In this document: piece by piece, positions 21,421 to 30,929 of the stretch
How positions within the stretch are numbered: position 1 is the first letter of the stretch
How the letters are laid out: each line of letters starts with the position of its first letter
Assembly (NCBI GenBank): GCA_900618425.1
Contig: UZAN01042059.1
Coordinates: forward strand, 20,941 to 51,869
Length of the DNA stretch: 30,929 nucleotides
Origin: Echinostoma caproni
Taxonomy: Eukaryota > Platyhelminthes > Trematoda > Plagiorchiida > Echinostomatidae
Reading direction: 5' to 3'
Position numbers and translations under genes: made by a program
Notes under the pieces: generated by a model
Told to the model about the DNA's origin: nothing
Seen by the model: only the letters and a program-made list of their open reading frames with translations
Databases searched by the model: none

Positions 21421-23439
21421 ATGCCTGATCAATAAATTGATCAGGGTATTGTGAATCAAATGTACTAAATTCCGGAGTTATGAAAATCCAAAAATCGGTT
21501 GAGTCAAAGTTGGGTAAAAACGTTCACATAAATGGAAATGCAAGATATAGACTGTATGCCTGTTTATTCGTGAGTAATAATATGTTCGTTTCAAATTCAT
21601 GTTTGAACATTTAGCAGAGAGTATTTAGCAATATGGTAGGGAATTCATTGCTGTGGAAGAACATACTGTCGCTGGAATCCATCAATTTCGAGAAGGATCC
21701 AACACCCATACTATGAAAAACTTGACTAGTGGTAACGGGCACTGTTTTTGCACTGCAAGAGAAAATTTTTAACTAGCATATGTAAATCCGGCACTGTTTT
21801 CGGGGCCACCGTAGTGATATCATTTACCATCGTCCTCAGTGAATTCTTAGCAGCTTCTTTCAAGCAGGGCTGACGTGCTGCTATTCGTTAATGGTGGTAA
21901 CCAATACCAGCCAACCAAACCTTATCTGAACCGCACAGCATTCCATTCCCATATAGGTCCCAATTAATTGTGGGCTACGCTCTGGAATGAAGCATTTTTC
22001 TAGAGAACACATCGCGTAACAAATGATTGGCAAACTCGTCTGAAATACCAATGGCCATTTCGAGTGAATGTCAGTATTTACCGGTATACGGTAGTAGTCC
22101 CATAACGTATCGATTCTCTGGTGCTTTCTTATCAGGTCCTAGGATTCTGTTAGTCAGTTTTAACTCGTTTGGCGAGGGCAAGTCTCAAAACTCTTGACTT
22201 TTGTACCGATGTCCTCATGCAAGCTGAGACCTTAACATTCCCGCTACACCCTGGCTATTTTCTCCCCACCCAAATGGTCTTTGTACCAATCGTTCAACAG
22301 TGCCTTATATGGTTGGGGTGGATTGATTTGTCATTCGACCGTCTCGGCACGAACTTAGATAAATTTATTTTACACAACCGTGAACTAACCCTTTAATAGG
22401 AACGTTGCCAACTGCTGATGATAACGTTTTGTGTGTCTCCAAAACGGCTTTCGCTATCGCAGAATAGCTGAAGTAATGGAAAATTACATCTTGACTGCTG
22501 AGAAAACCAACCGTCTGAGAAAGAAATAAGCCTGTTTAATCTTATTTGTCCCATCAGTGAACAATGTCTTCGTCAGGGAAAGCAAACACAAGACTTTATA
22601 CTTAGGTAATGACTGCCAAAGATTTACCTGCCCGAATAATATGTGCTGAAAGGATATTATTGTGCGTTGTGGTTGGTTACGATTGTAAACAATACTGAGA
22701 GATACCACAAACGATCGTAGAAACTCGTCTGTTAGAAACGTCGGATGTATAGATAGAAAATGAGGCAAACGGCGTGGGCCTATTAAATCCTCGGATGATG
22801 GTACACATCGTACGCTCGAAATGATTTTTCCCATCCTATCCAATTGAGCAGGAAAAGCGACTTCAGCTTAGGGTGGTAAGGTCTGGGTTTCGGAAGATAG
22901 TGTTAATATAGGTATCCTCAATGGCTTTACATCGTAACCATGTTTTCGAGAACTAGGGTCCGTTGGGAAAGGAAACCAACTCGAATAAAGAAGGTTTACA
23001 TTCGAATAGACCATAAAGTTAAAACCTCTGAATGCGGGAAATGAAACATGTTTGTACGCTCTAATCTTTATAATATTCCTCAGTAATTCGAGAAGCCGTT
23101 TATTTTGTTCATTCGCGTATGAATCAAACACAGCAATATCACTCTAGTTGTTCAGTATACACTGAAGATCATTGAGCTCCTAGTCGCTTTTTGCTTGGAT
23201 TATGATCGGAAAGATGTAAAGACCAAAGGCTAAGAAATTGTATTGTTATTATCATTGATGATTTAGGATAGTTTACAATCTTCAGCCAACCGTTATTTAC
23301 CGTAAACCCACTTCTTGCCTTATTCTCTGGATTCTTTCTAGCACAATCTCGTGTGGTCTTCTATTATAGTTCAGTATCAATGGTTCAGTATCAAATTCCA
23401 TCGTGGTAGGTTGGAGCATTATTAATGATATTTGAGGAG
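21421..23439. other. Intergenic DNA without a confident feature
   Basis: An ATG-started minus-strand frame (22834-22484, about 116 codons) is open, but I recognise no domain and found no splice or promoter support. A segment near 22545-22600 vaguely resembles part of repeat R2 in reverse, too weakly to call. Confidence 0.4.
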
Positions 23440-24260
23440 GTACTGTTACCGGATGTCGAATATTTCAACAACAAATTCAAGTGGCGTTGCCCGTCAATTT
23501 GGCAATGGGATTCTCTCTGTGTTGGCCAAAAACCAATTCAGCAGGCAAAGAAAGATGATCTACTGAACTCATTTTCCAGTGAATTTCGTTCTACCTGTAA
23601 AAAGAAGTAAATATTCATCCCGCCTGACTAGTTGGAAAGAAAGTAAATACTGGGTGTCTTGATATTGGTCTCTTTCACACATCCCTCTGGATATCGCAAA
23701 ATGTTTTGCACTGATAAGGGGGTTTTCGACAACTGTTACGCTTCAAATGCATTCACGGAAGTCATATTTTTCACAGATGAAGGTTTGTTTATCTTTTCGC
23801 TTGAGATTGATGGTGGTAAACGGTTTCTCTCAAATAAATGTTATCTTTTATATATGCTGTTCCTAGAGGCATCAAGTTCAAAGTCGAATTCGTTCAATAA
23901 CCGAAAATTTTTCGGTGTGGGAAATAGGGATGAATCAGGTACCTCAACATTGGTCGTCAGTGATTCTGATGAGGACGGTGGCAAATTCTGTTTGCAAGTC
24001 AACTGGGTGAAATTCACGATAAAGCGATTGCCTCCAGTGCTCAAAAATGGAACATGGAAGTGATGAAAACACAATACCTGTGTGGAGTATGTAAATTATT
24101 TTCTTAAATTAATTATGATTACGCTTTCCACTGTGAATGTGTCACTCTAGAACTGATGCACTGAAAAACCGTCGCAATCGAGAAGTCGTGCATGTTAATA
24201 GTTTCTCGCTAATGGAAGCAAAGACATTAGCGGATATTATATCAGATATATTGCGTACCA
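23440..24260 (+). repeat. Dispersed repeat family R2, plus-oriented copy
   Basis: Partner of 6490-7305 in inverted orientation (see that entry for shared blocks). The longest near-perfect block, about 35 bp, is at 23683-23718. R1 sequence follows within about 30 bp (from 24288), so R2 and R1 may be parts of one longer element here. Frames over 23425-23610 and 23659-24063 are open but not conserved in the partner. Confidence 0.8.
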
Positions 24261-24287
24261 GTTTCACAATCAATTAAGAGACAAGCT

Positions 24288-24840
24288 AGTTTGAATCCAA
24301 CTATATACGTATTACCCATGTGATTTCCGCTGACAACTGTCACTCGCGTACAGTAAAATCTGTGCTAAAATGAATAATACAACTAGCCGTAATGGCGCCA
24401 AAATGTTGCGCAAATCCGTGTTTTTATTCTACCTTTCCTAGAGCGTTTTTAACTAAAAGATAAGAAGAAGTGTGTCTTTCTGTCTAAAGTCGTCAGTCTG
24501 CGAGATCAGAATCACCTCATTTGGTGTTCTACATTTGCGGGAGATGATCTCATTTTGGAAATCCATGCTTCCCAGTCGAGTTTAACAAATTGACAAACAG
24601 TCTGCTCAGAATTGTCACCAACTTTGATCCTGGAGTTTTGGGGCCCCAGAAAGCGAATAGCATTGTAGTAACGAACCTGCTTTCGTTGACGCGCGTTGAA
24701 AAACACCCTTCATATTTTCCCCACGACTAATCCGTAAACATGAAGCTCAAATGAGTGAATAAACATAATCAAGCTCTGTGTTTCTCCGTTTTGTAGGGGC
24801 ATGAAGAGTATTCAATATTTATACAGTCCAAATGTGCTTG
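24288..24840 (+). repeat. Dispersed repeat family R1, copy 2
   Basis: The first part (24318-24360, CCCATGTGATT..GCTGACAACTGTCACTCGCGTACA) matches 26788-26830 and, more weakly, 30450-30490. The second part (24495-24840) is collinear with copy 1 at 4306-4640. All copies face the same way. Confidence 0.8.
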
Positions 24841-25548
24841 GAAAATTTCGCAGGCACCGTGTTTGACTAGTCCATTTTCCTGAACCCGGTAGCTTTTTAT
24901 GCGATATACTCGCGGATTTTGGTTGTGGAAATGATTTACTCACACGTTACCAGAACTCATAAAGTTTGCTACTATACCAAAGTCTATCCGTACATCACCC
25001 ACCGGATTATCTCCTATTTGCCTAGTCGAACGAAGAAGTCCACATAATGGAGGAATTTGTCCTCGTGAGCCTTCACGAGATCTCCATCCATCGACAATGC
25101 GGCAAATATATAATGATGAGAGAAATGTGCGTAAATTACTCGCAGAGGATAAAGGGAAATCTTTGCACAGACATTTATTTCCAAAACAAAACTCATCCAA
25201 AAAATAAATAGGGCTCACTTTTCCTGAAACATGCACGGCGCGTTTTCACTACTGCATCTGAAGCAAACGAAATCCAGTTCTGTGAAATTTACGCTACAAG
25301 TAACAAATTCAGATGTTAGCTTCCACAATTGTGCTAAGTGTCCCATACCCCCTATCGACTACCGGCCCCTTTCGAATCTGAAACGGTAAAAGCCATACTA
25401 TCGGCACCGCGGAAGTATCCATCCTCTGGTTAAAGAAACATCTCTACGCAGATTCTGACATTGGTCCATCTGAAAGATTTCTTCATTTATAATCTAGAGA
25501 ATATTCTACTAGACGGTCAATGTTGAGTCTCGAAAGTTCGTTTCACGC
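24841..25548. other. Intergenic DNA without a recognised feature
   Basis: Two overlapping short minus-strand frames (24940-25236) show no known domain, and no splice-supported exon was seen. Confidence 0.4.
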
Positions 25549-25749
25549 CAGTGCGAAGGTGGGTGCCGAAGTGAACACACGGGCTTCCGTCTAGCTCCAC
25601 TTCTATCTGTTCCTTCAAGAGTAATGAAATCATTTGTGGCTGCTTCCGTGATGGAGCATTTCGAGAAATACAACATTTTGTTCGCAGGCCAAACACGGAT
25701 TTCTAAAATAACGTTGCTGCATCACAAATCGGATACTCGCATGGAATGA
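25549..25749 (+). mobile_element. Second reverse transcriptase fragment of a non-LTR retrotransposon
   Basis: A plus-strand frame of 66 sense codons plus a TGA stop reads PLLSVPSRVMKSFVAASVM followed by EHFEKYNILFAGQTR. This fits the LINE RT block that normally follows the NYRPISL motif and leads to the QHGFR-type motif 2. The N-terminal part is degraded, and downstream sequence leaves the family within one exon length. Old fragment, clade uncertain (CR1/L2/Jockey style). Confidence 0.55.
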
Positions 25750-26516
25750 GGGAACAAGATCGGTCGGCATACGGTAGATATTGGACCTAGTCTGCTTAGA
25801 CCTATAGAAAGCGTGGCAGACCGCGAACTATCTTGGCTGAGCCAGCGCGAATGGTGATCTTTAATGCTGATGCATAAATGCGGTACCGTACAAAATGGGT
25901 CACACGACCAACGATACCTAACTGGAAACCTTGGAAGCACAGACCGGAGAATGTGGTGCGCAACACACACACACTAATTGAAGGTGTAATCAGATCTACT
26001 CTCATCCTTCCAACCCCAATGTTCATCCTCTCTTAGAAACTGTTACGAAAGGATTTCACATAAAGCTTCAATCCTACAAAACTTCGAAATCGCTCAAAGC
26101 CAACGCCCTCTTCTTTCTTGAATGACACAATCAAAATATCGATAGATGACCGTGAGCTACCTAACCTGATAACTGTTATTACCCTATAGCTGAGTGCACC
26201 GTTTTCGTGCAAGGCAATGCACTGCCCCTCCGCCCCGTGAGAATAAACTGCTTTACTGATGAAGAAACGAAGTGATATCACCTCGTTTACCGGATCATTT
26301 TCCGAAGAATTTACTGTTTGATGAATAAAACCGATCTATCCTGTGATTGTAGGGCCGATCAATATCAAAAATGCTCATGTTGTGTTACTCACATTTGGGT
26401 CTTGTAAGGACCCTATCACAAACTGCTCTCACCTGAGGAAAGCAATTCGAAGGCAACAGTTTCAACATGGGGATGATCTCATACAGGATGCCAGTAGATT
26501 ACGTTCTGTGGAGAAA
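25750..26516. other. Spacer between the RT fragment and repeat R1 copy 3
   Basis: No supported gene. Near 26200-26265 a GTTTTCG ... ACTGATGAAG spacing resembles part of repeat R2, so a degraded R2 copy may lie upstream of this R1 copy as it does at 23.4 kb, but the match is weak. Confidence 0.35.
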
Positions 26517-27060
26517 TGCGAATTCTCATCGAATGTAAATAATCGATTTGTCAGTGCTCCAATCTTTTCCAGTTGGCCTTTAACTCTGTCTGAATGAAAT
26601 CTTACAATTCCGCTTCAGTTCGGCTCACGAAGTTGAACACGGATCTACAAGAATTTTGGGATGCTGACTTCTCTTTGTCGGGGCATGGCACCATCGGCGT
26701 ATCGTCTATTAAGTAACGCTCGTCTTATGTCTGACAGGCAATGTATTATGTGACAAACTGGTCTGTATCCGAGCGTCTACATATTCCCCATGTGATTACT
26801 ACTGACAACTGTCGCTCACGTTCGCGGGTTTCAGTTTACGGTATGTGTGCTAGCTGATATCATTTTGAGAATCCGAACTTCTCAGTCGAGTTTATCCGAC
26901 GGACCAACAACCCGGTCAGATTTGTCACCATTTTTGGTTGAAGGGATTTGAGCGCTCACAATGGGGACGACTGTGCAGGAGATAACCTGCGTTCGCTGAA
27001 TTACCATTTCTGTGCACTCTTCATTTCTACTTATGACTACTCAGTAAAGCCGACGCTCAA
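26517..27060 (+). repeat. Dispersed repeat family R1, copy 3
   Basis: Collinear with copy 4: GYGAATTC, CAATCTTT, a run ending CTTCRKTTCGGYTCAC, then ACGCTCGTCTT with its TGACAGGCAAT continuation. It also matches copies 1 and 2 over GCTGATATCATTTTG, CTCAGTCGAGTTTA, CAGATTTGTCACCA, AACCTGCGTTCGCTGA and the CACTCTTCAT block. Confidence 0.75.
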
Positions 27061-27618
27061 ATACAATACCACCACCGTACGCTTCGTGAATTGTCTCGGT
27101 CTGTTTTCTCAGGAACGCTAGTTTGCGAACTAGTCGTATTATATCCGGATTCCAAAAAGATCACCCTTACAAAACCAGTCGATTCTAATTCCACAGAAAA
27201 GGAAGTAACAAGGAAAAGTGACCTGATAAGAAAACCTCGTAGCATACCGCCACAGTTAATAAGACTGTGCGAACTTATCAATACAAAATAATTATTGATA
27301 AACGAACGAGTAAAATTATTAACAAATATTCCTCTTTTCTATGAAACAAAAAGGTCTGGGGAACCCAACGATCAAACTATTGTCTTCTATATATCAACCA
27401 AACTTAGACGAAAATATCATTTGATTCACTTCATGAAACAGACAGTTGAAATGGTGGAATTTAACTTCACACTGACCCGGAAACATTCACACTGAGACCC
27501 AGCTCCGTTTCTACTGTATTTAACTGTGGCATCAAGTGAATTACCGCACGAGCTTCGTCTAAAACAAGACAGCACGATTGCACATTTCTTTCCAAACAAG
27601 AAGTGCAAAGAGTCATAG
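27037..27618 (+). pseudogene. Long reading frame interrupted by two stops; probable decayed coding sequence of unknown family
   Basis: One plus-strand frame stays open for about 193 codons except for TAA at 27289 and TGA at 27493, and closes with TAG at 27616. Its translation is charged and protein-like (for example LVVLYPDSKKITLTKPVDSN, RKPRSIPPQLIRLCELIN, LRRKYHLIHFMKQ, SSELPHELRLKQDS). So few stops over this length of AT-rich DNA is unusual. The start overlaps the end of an R1 repeat copy, so it may be part of a transposon. A TTTTCTCAG acceptor lies at about 27112. I recognise no family. Confidence 0.35.
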
Positions 27619-28261
27619 CCATCGCATATAGTATTTAGAAGGCAAAACGAAACATTCTATGGGAGATCAGTTTCGCGCCTGTGGAATGTCTTATAACGAA
27701 ACCAAGTTTTATGGGCTCGGCGAAATAACGCATATGGTAAGCAATTCAAAATCATTACCAACTGTATATTTTGAGAATAACAATTTCCAGTTGGTTACAG
27801 TCCTATTTGTAACCGTCTCATGTGCCGCTATCACATTCTGACTAGGTACATCAAACGACACGAGCGTCATTCAGCTTACTGTACGTCACTTTTTCGACTC
27901 GTTTTTCTGCTAGCGCTTGCTTTTATGCTAAAGCCTGGTGTAAACTTGCTGTTTGTATCTGCATTTGAAAACCCTCAGGTTTAGAGCTTTCGCAGTGGAA
28001 GTAAAATTGTAATATTTATTAAGGTGTACACGTATTTTGACATGGCAAATATCTGTTATCCACAACGTTCTGAATACTGACTACAACAGAAAGACTTTGA
28101 CTATGTACAAATACCGACAACTCACGGCATCTTCCTTTAGTCTCATTTGAGTTGCTACACGGCTTTTGCCCTCAAGTAAACAATTTCGTCAAGAATGCGG
28201 TAAGAATAAAACGATACTTGTATGGATGCAATGTACACATTGCCAAAAGTGGGTGAAATAG
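27619..28261. other. Intergenic DNA without a recognised feature
   Basis: The only open frame of note (27659-27841) has no recognisable domain or splice support. Confidence 0.4.
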
Positions 28262-28660
28262 TTTGTCAAACATTGTACATTCTTGATTTTACTTATTGAT
28301 CCCAATTTTTCAGTTGACTGAACCGCGCTGATGTGTGCATTTAAGGATGTATTTGACATTTCTTAGTAGTAGCAAGATAAAATGGTCATTCTGTATTCTA
28401 ACCGACAATTTCTTCTGGGTCTTCAAAACTTTGGGTGCGCATAACTTCNTTTGTCAAACATTGTACATTCCTAATTTCAATTATTGATCCCAATTTTTCA
28501 GTTCACTGAACCCGCTGATGCGTGCATTTAAGAATGGACTTGTCGTTACTTAGTAGTAGCAAGATAAAATGGTCATTTCGTATTCTAACCAACAGTTTGT
28601 TCGTCGTTGCTGCTCTTCATATATTCTGGATCTACAAAACTTTGGGTGCGCATAACTTCC
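28262..28660 (+). repeat. Tandem duplication, two units, 188-bp period, N at the junction
   Basis: Unit 1 (28262-28448) and unit 2 (28450-28660) share TTTGTCAAACATTGTACATT, a TTGATCCCAATTTTTCAGTT block, CTTAGTAGTAGCAAGATAAA continuing into ATGGTCATT, and ACTTTGGGTGCGCATAACTT. Unit 2 carries about 20 extra bases (around GTTGCTGCTCTTCATATA). The units differ at scattered positions, so this is not a simple copied read. The single N at 28449 lies between them, so the junction needs checking. Confidence 0.9.
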
Positions 28661-29294
28661 GGCTTCAAATGACATGATACTTGCGAATAAAACCTAACAT
28701 TCTGTGTCGCCTAATAACACTTATGGGTTCGCCCGTGGATGAAAAAGCATTCGCTCAGAAGTCATTTATACAAGTTGCAAACGGTAAAGATTTTAGCAGA
28801 TTAATTGTAGATTTATTCATGTTAAGAGGTACAGGGAAATAAACTTTACCTTTTGACGAAATTTGCGGTATGTTTAAAGTTTTTTTCATGGTGGAACATA
28901 AATGTTGATGAAAAAGAAATTTGTGGACATGCAACACACTCGCTGCCGCTGAGTGAAGTAGAGAGCAATAGTTGGCTTAATTTTCAAACACTTTTCCCAC
29001 GAATATTCTCACGCATGTTTTGTATTGCGAAACCAACTAAACTACTAAAGTTACCGTCATCAAAGTGTGGTAAGGGTATATGCAGATATTTGAGAAAAGT
29101 ACGAATTATTGGAAACCCTAACATGCTTGAAACTCCTAATTGACACCATCAAAACTGTCGTAATTGTACCTCCGGGTATGGATGTGTTGTGAAATATCCA
29201 GCATATTTTCAGGAAAAGCGTCTTACTATTGATATTATACCTTAAAAGTAATACGAAAGACCAACTGTCTTCTGCTTCGTTTCCTTCCACGCAG
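28661..29294. other. Stretch with one possible exon but no gene model
   Basis: A plus-strand frame (28853-29143, first codon TTG) contains a good donor (TGTG|GTAAGG, exon end 29069, phase 1). It could be an upstream exon of the candidate gene at 29.3-29.7 kb, but the phase does not match directly, so an unseen exon or no link at all must be assumed. Confidence 0.25.
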
Positions 29295-29698
29295 TTTAAA
29301 TTGTCATTGGCTAGATTTATTACTGATTTGTCAGTGAATCACACAACAGCCGAATCCATTGTGGATAAAATGAGAAAATGGAAAGATAAAGGAACAAGAA
29401 ATGAAGAAAACGTTGGGTAAAAAGCACAGTGACCGAAGACAATTGAACCTCTTCCAGTTTGGGAGAAACGCGGTGAATGACTTTTAACCAAAATGAGGGT
29501 ACTGTATCCATCCCTAAAATATACGATACCTCACAGAAGAAATCGAAATTTACCACAGATGACCAGTTTTATTGATGAGGTTTGTTTTAGATATTTAATC
29601 ACTCCTCGGGGGAGCACTTTTAGATTCCCACCGATCCCCATCATTGTTTCTCCAATAAAACGAGTTAAATTGAAAACTGGAACCGAAAACCATATTAG
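29295..29698 (+). CDS. Two candidate internal exons of an unrecognised plus-strand gene
   Basis: Candidate exon A, 29295-29416, follows a strong acceptor (TTTCCTTCCACGCAG) and ends at a GTAAAAAG donor in phase 2. Candidate exon B begins after either a CCTCACAG acceptor (29537) or TTTGTTTTAG (29591). Both acceptors supply the one base needed and keep the same frame. Exon B ends at an AG|GTGAAG donor at 29698 (phase 2). The joined translation is basic and hydrophilic (LARFITDLSVNHTTAESIVD, MRKWKDKGTRNEEN, then ITPRGSTFRFPPIPIIVSPI). Matching phases and good borders argue for a real gene, but there is no visible start, end or family. It would have to continue past 29698 into repeat-rich DNA. Confidence 0.3.
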
Positions 29699-29807
29699 GT
29701 GAAGAACCACGCCATGAACTAGGAGAAACTTGTTTCCTGGAGGTGCACATGTAGCTCTCCTGTAGGCCAATGAGCAAGCAGAGGCACGAACACAAAGGCA
29801 TCTTAGC

Positions 29808-30030
29808 AGTTAGCCAGACGGTCTGAAAACTGATTCAATCCGTACACGACAGCCGAGTACCGTGAAGCCCACAGTCAATGAGCCAACGATAGAATACTCA
29901 CGAACAATCTATCACTAACATTTGATTGGCTGGACTTGATCGATAATATAATAGAGTTAGTCCGAATGACGTGAGTGCATGCATGCGTAGTAGCGGACGC
30001 AGTATCCATCGGTCAATCAATCAAGCAGGT
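29808..30030 (+). repeat. Dispersed repeat, plus-oriented partner of 1395-1625
   Basis: Shares the ordered blocks listed for the 1395-1625 copy, including the best one, TAATAGAGTTAGTCCG at about 29950-29965, followed by a GTGCATGCATGCGT alternating tract. It lies about 28 kb from its partner in inverted orientation. Confidence 0.6.
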
Positions 30031-30187
30031 CATTGGCGTGCACGCAAAATGTTGCCGTGAACTGAAGATTGAAATATTCATTAATTTAGTCTTCTCACAA
30101 TCATACATTGACATTTGATTTGTTATTGTGTATGAGATAAACGTCACGAGATTTTTTTCGTTACAAAAGTTGTTTGGAACTGAAAAA

Positions 30188-30929
30188 TGTGAATTCCCTT
30201 TGCATGAAACTGAGCGATTCATCCATGCTCAAATCTTTGCAACCTTGTCTTTAAGCCCGCTTGGAATAAATCTTACCATTTCTCTTCATTTCGGTTCACA
30301 TTACCGATGGTCTCCTATGGGACAGTTCTCAACAATCCGGTAGGCAATCGTATCGATTGCATCGATGAGTTACCATACGTCACGCTCGTCTTGTGCCTGA
30401 CAGGCAATCAGTTGTGACAAGCTGGTTGGAATCCAAGCATCTGCGGATTCCCATGTAACCCCTACTGGCATCCGTCGCTCACGTACATCAGAATCTGTAC
30501 CGAACTGATTATTAGAGCTGAGCACGATTAGACTAGAACGTTGCGCACCCGCGTGTTTCTTTTTCTCCATGGGTAGAAATTGTTTGTTTGATTTTCTAAT
30601 CTGCACCATCTGAGGTATCAGAATCACCTGATTTATGGCACTACATGTGTGGTGGCTGGTCTAAGTTTGGAACTATACGGATGAAAAATGGCTCACCTCC
30701 GTTTCTTGTTTCTTCCTTCATTCCACCTAGAGAAGATGTACAACTCGAAGATGATCAGAAAACATGTGCTTTTGTTTGTCTGTTCTTCTTCATATACAGA
30801 AACAGACTGACGCGTTTCGGTGTGCTGGCTGATCTCATTTGAAAATGCAAACCTCTCAGTCGAGCTTACCGGATTGAAAGAGCAATCTGCTCAGATTTGT
30901 CGCAATTATTCACGTCTCCATTCGATGAT
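30188..30929 (+). repeat. Dispersed repeat family R1, copy 4, running off the window
   Basis: Collinear with copy 3 from TGTGAATTC (30188) through ACGCTCGTCTTG with TGACAGGCAAT (about 30380-30410). It also matches copies 1-3 over CTCAGTCGAGCTTACC and TCTGCTCAGATTTGTCGC (30855-30905). A second R1-like block (30610-30675, ATCAGAATCACCTGATTT) matches 24505-24570, so the copy is either rearranged or two nested copies. Cut by the window end. Confidence 0.75.

Noticed and set aside
22484..22834. About 116-codon minus-strand frame
   Set aside because: No domain, no splice borders; could be chance or an old repeat.
1..30929. CRISPR arrays, rRNA genes, bacterial operons, prophage
   Set aside because: None found; the spliced genes and TATA/AATAAA signals show animal nuclear DNA, and TTG-initiated frames are not meaningful here.

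Overview
This window reads as AT-rich nuclear DNA of an invertebrate animal, not prokaryotic DNA. Coding signal falls in short exons with GT-AG borders. The genes have TATA boxes, AATAAA signals and signal peptides for secretion. Dispersed repeats and decayed non-LTR retrotransposons fill most of the rest. A parasitic flatworm or a related lophotrochozoan would fit, but nothing here fixes the taxon. Four single N bases (6539, 9486, 18602, 28449) suggest a draft assembly.

Layout. 1-9 kb is repeat-rich: a repeat arm (about 1.4-1.6 kb), a 5'-truncated CR1/Jockey-like LINE with a (TTGAC)3 tail (about 2.4-4.24 kb), a copy of a dispersed family (4.3-4.6 kb), two TA microsatellites, and one arm of an inverted repeat pair (6.5-7.3 kb). 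9.1-17.7 kb is the gene-bearing core. A two-exon C-type-lectin-like/PAN-like gene lies on the plus strand (9165-10300) and has a clear CCAAT/TATA promoter. It faces, tail to tail, two tandem minus-strand genes for secreted CUB-domain proteins: a three-CUB gene (15859-11250) and a two-CUB gene (17682 to about 16460). 18-31 kb is mostly decayed material: possible remnants of a further secreted gene (18.2-20.9 kb), two more reverse transcriptase fragments, three more copies of the dispersed family, a tandem duplication with a 188-bp period, a reading frame broken by only two stops (27.0-27.6 kb), and two candidate exons of an unrecognised plus-strand gene (29.3-29.7 kb).

How the genes relate. 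The three confident genes all encode small secreted proteins built from extracellular binding modules (CTLD, PAN, CUB). This suggests a locus for secreted recognition or effector proteins. The CUB genes follow a strict exon grammar: every CUB is split into two exons by a phase-0 intron, and phase-1 introns separate the domains. Whole CUB domains are therefore phase-1 symmetric modules that can be duplicated or exchanged without breaking the frame. Positions and splice sites were worked out by reading the sequence; no alignment or database search was run.
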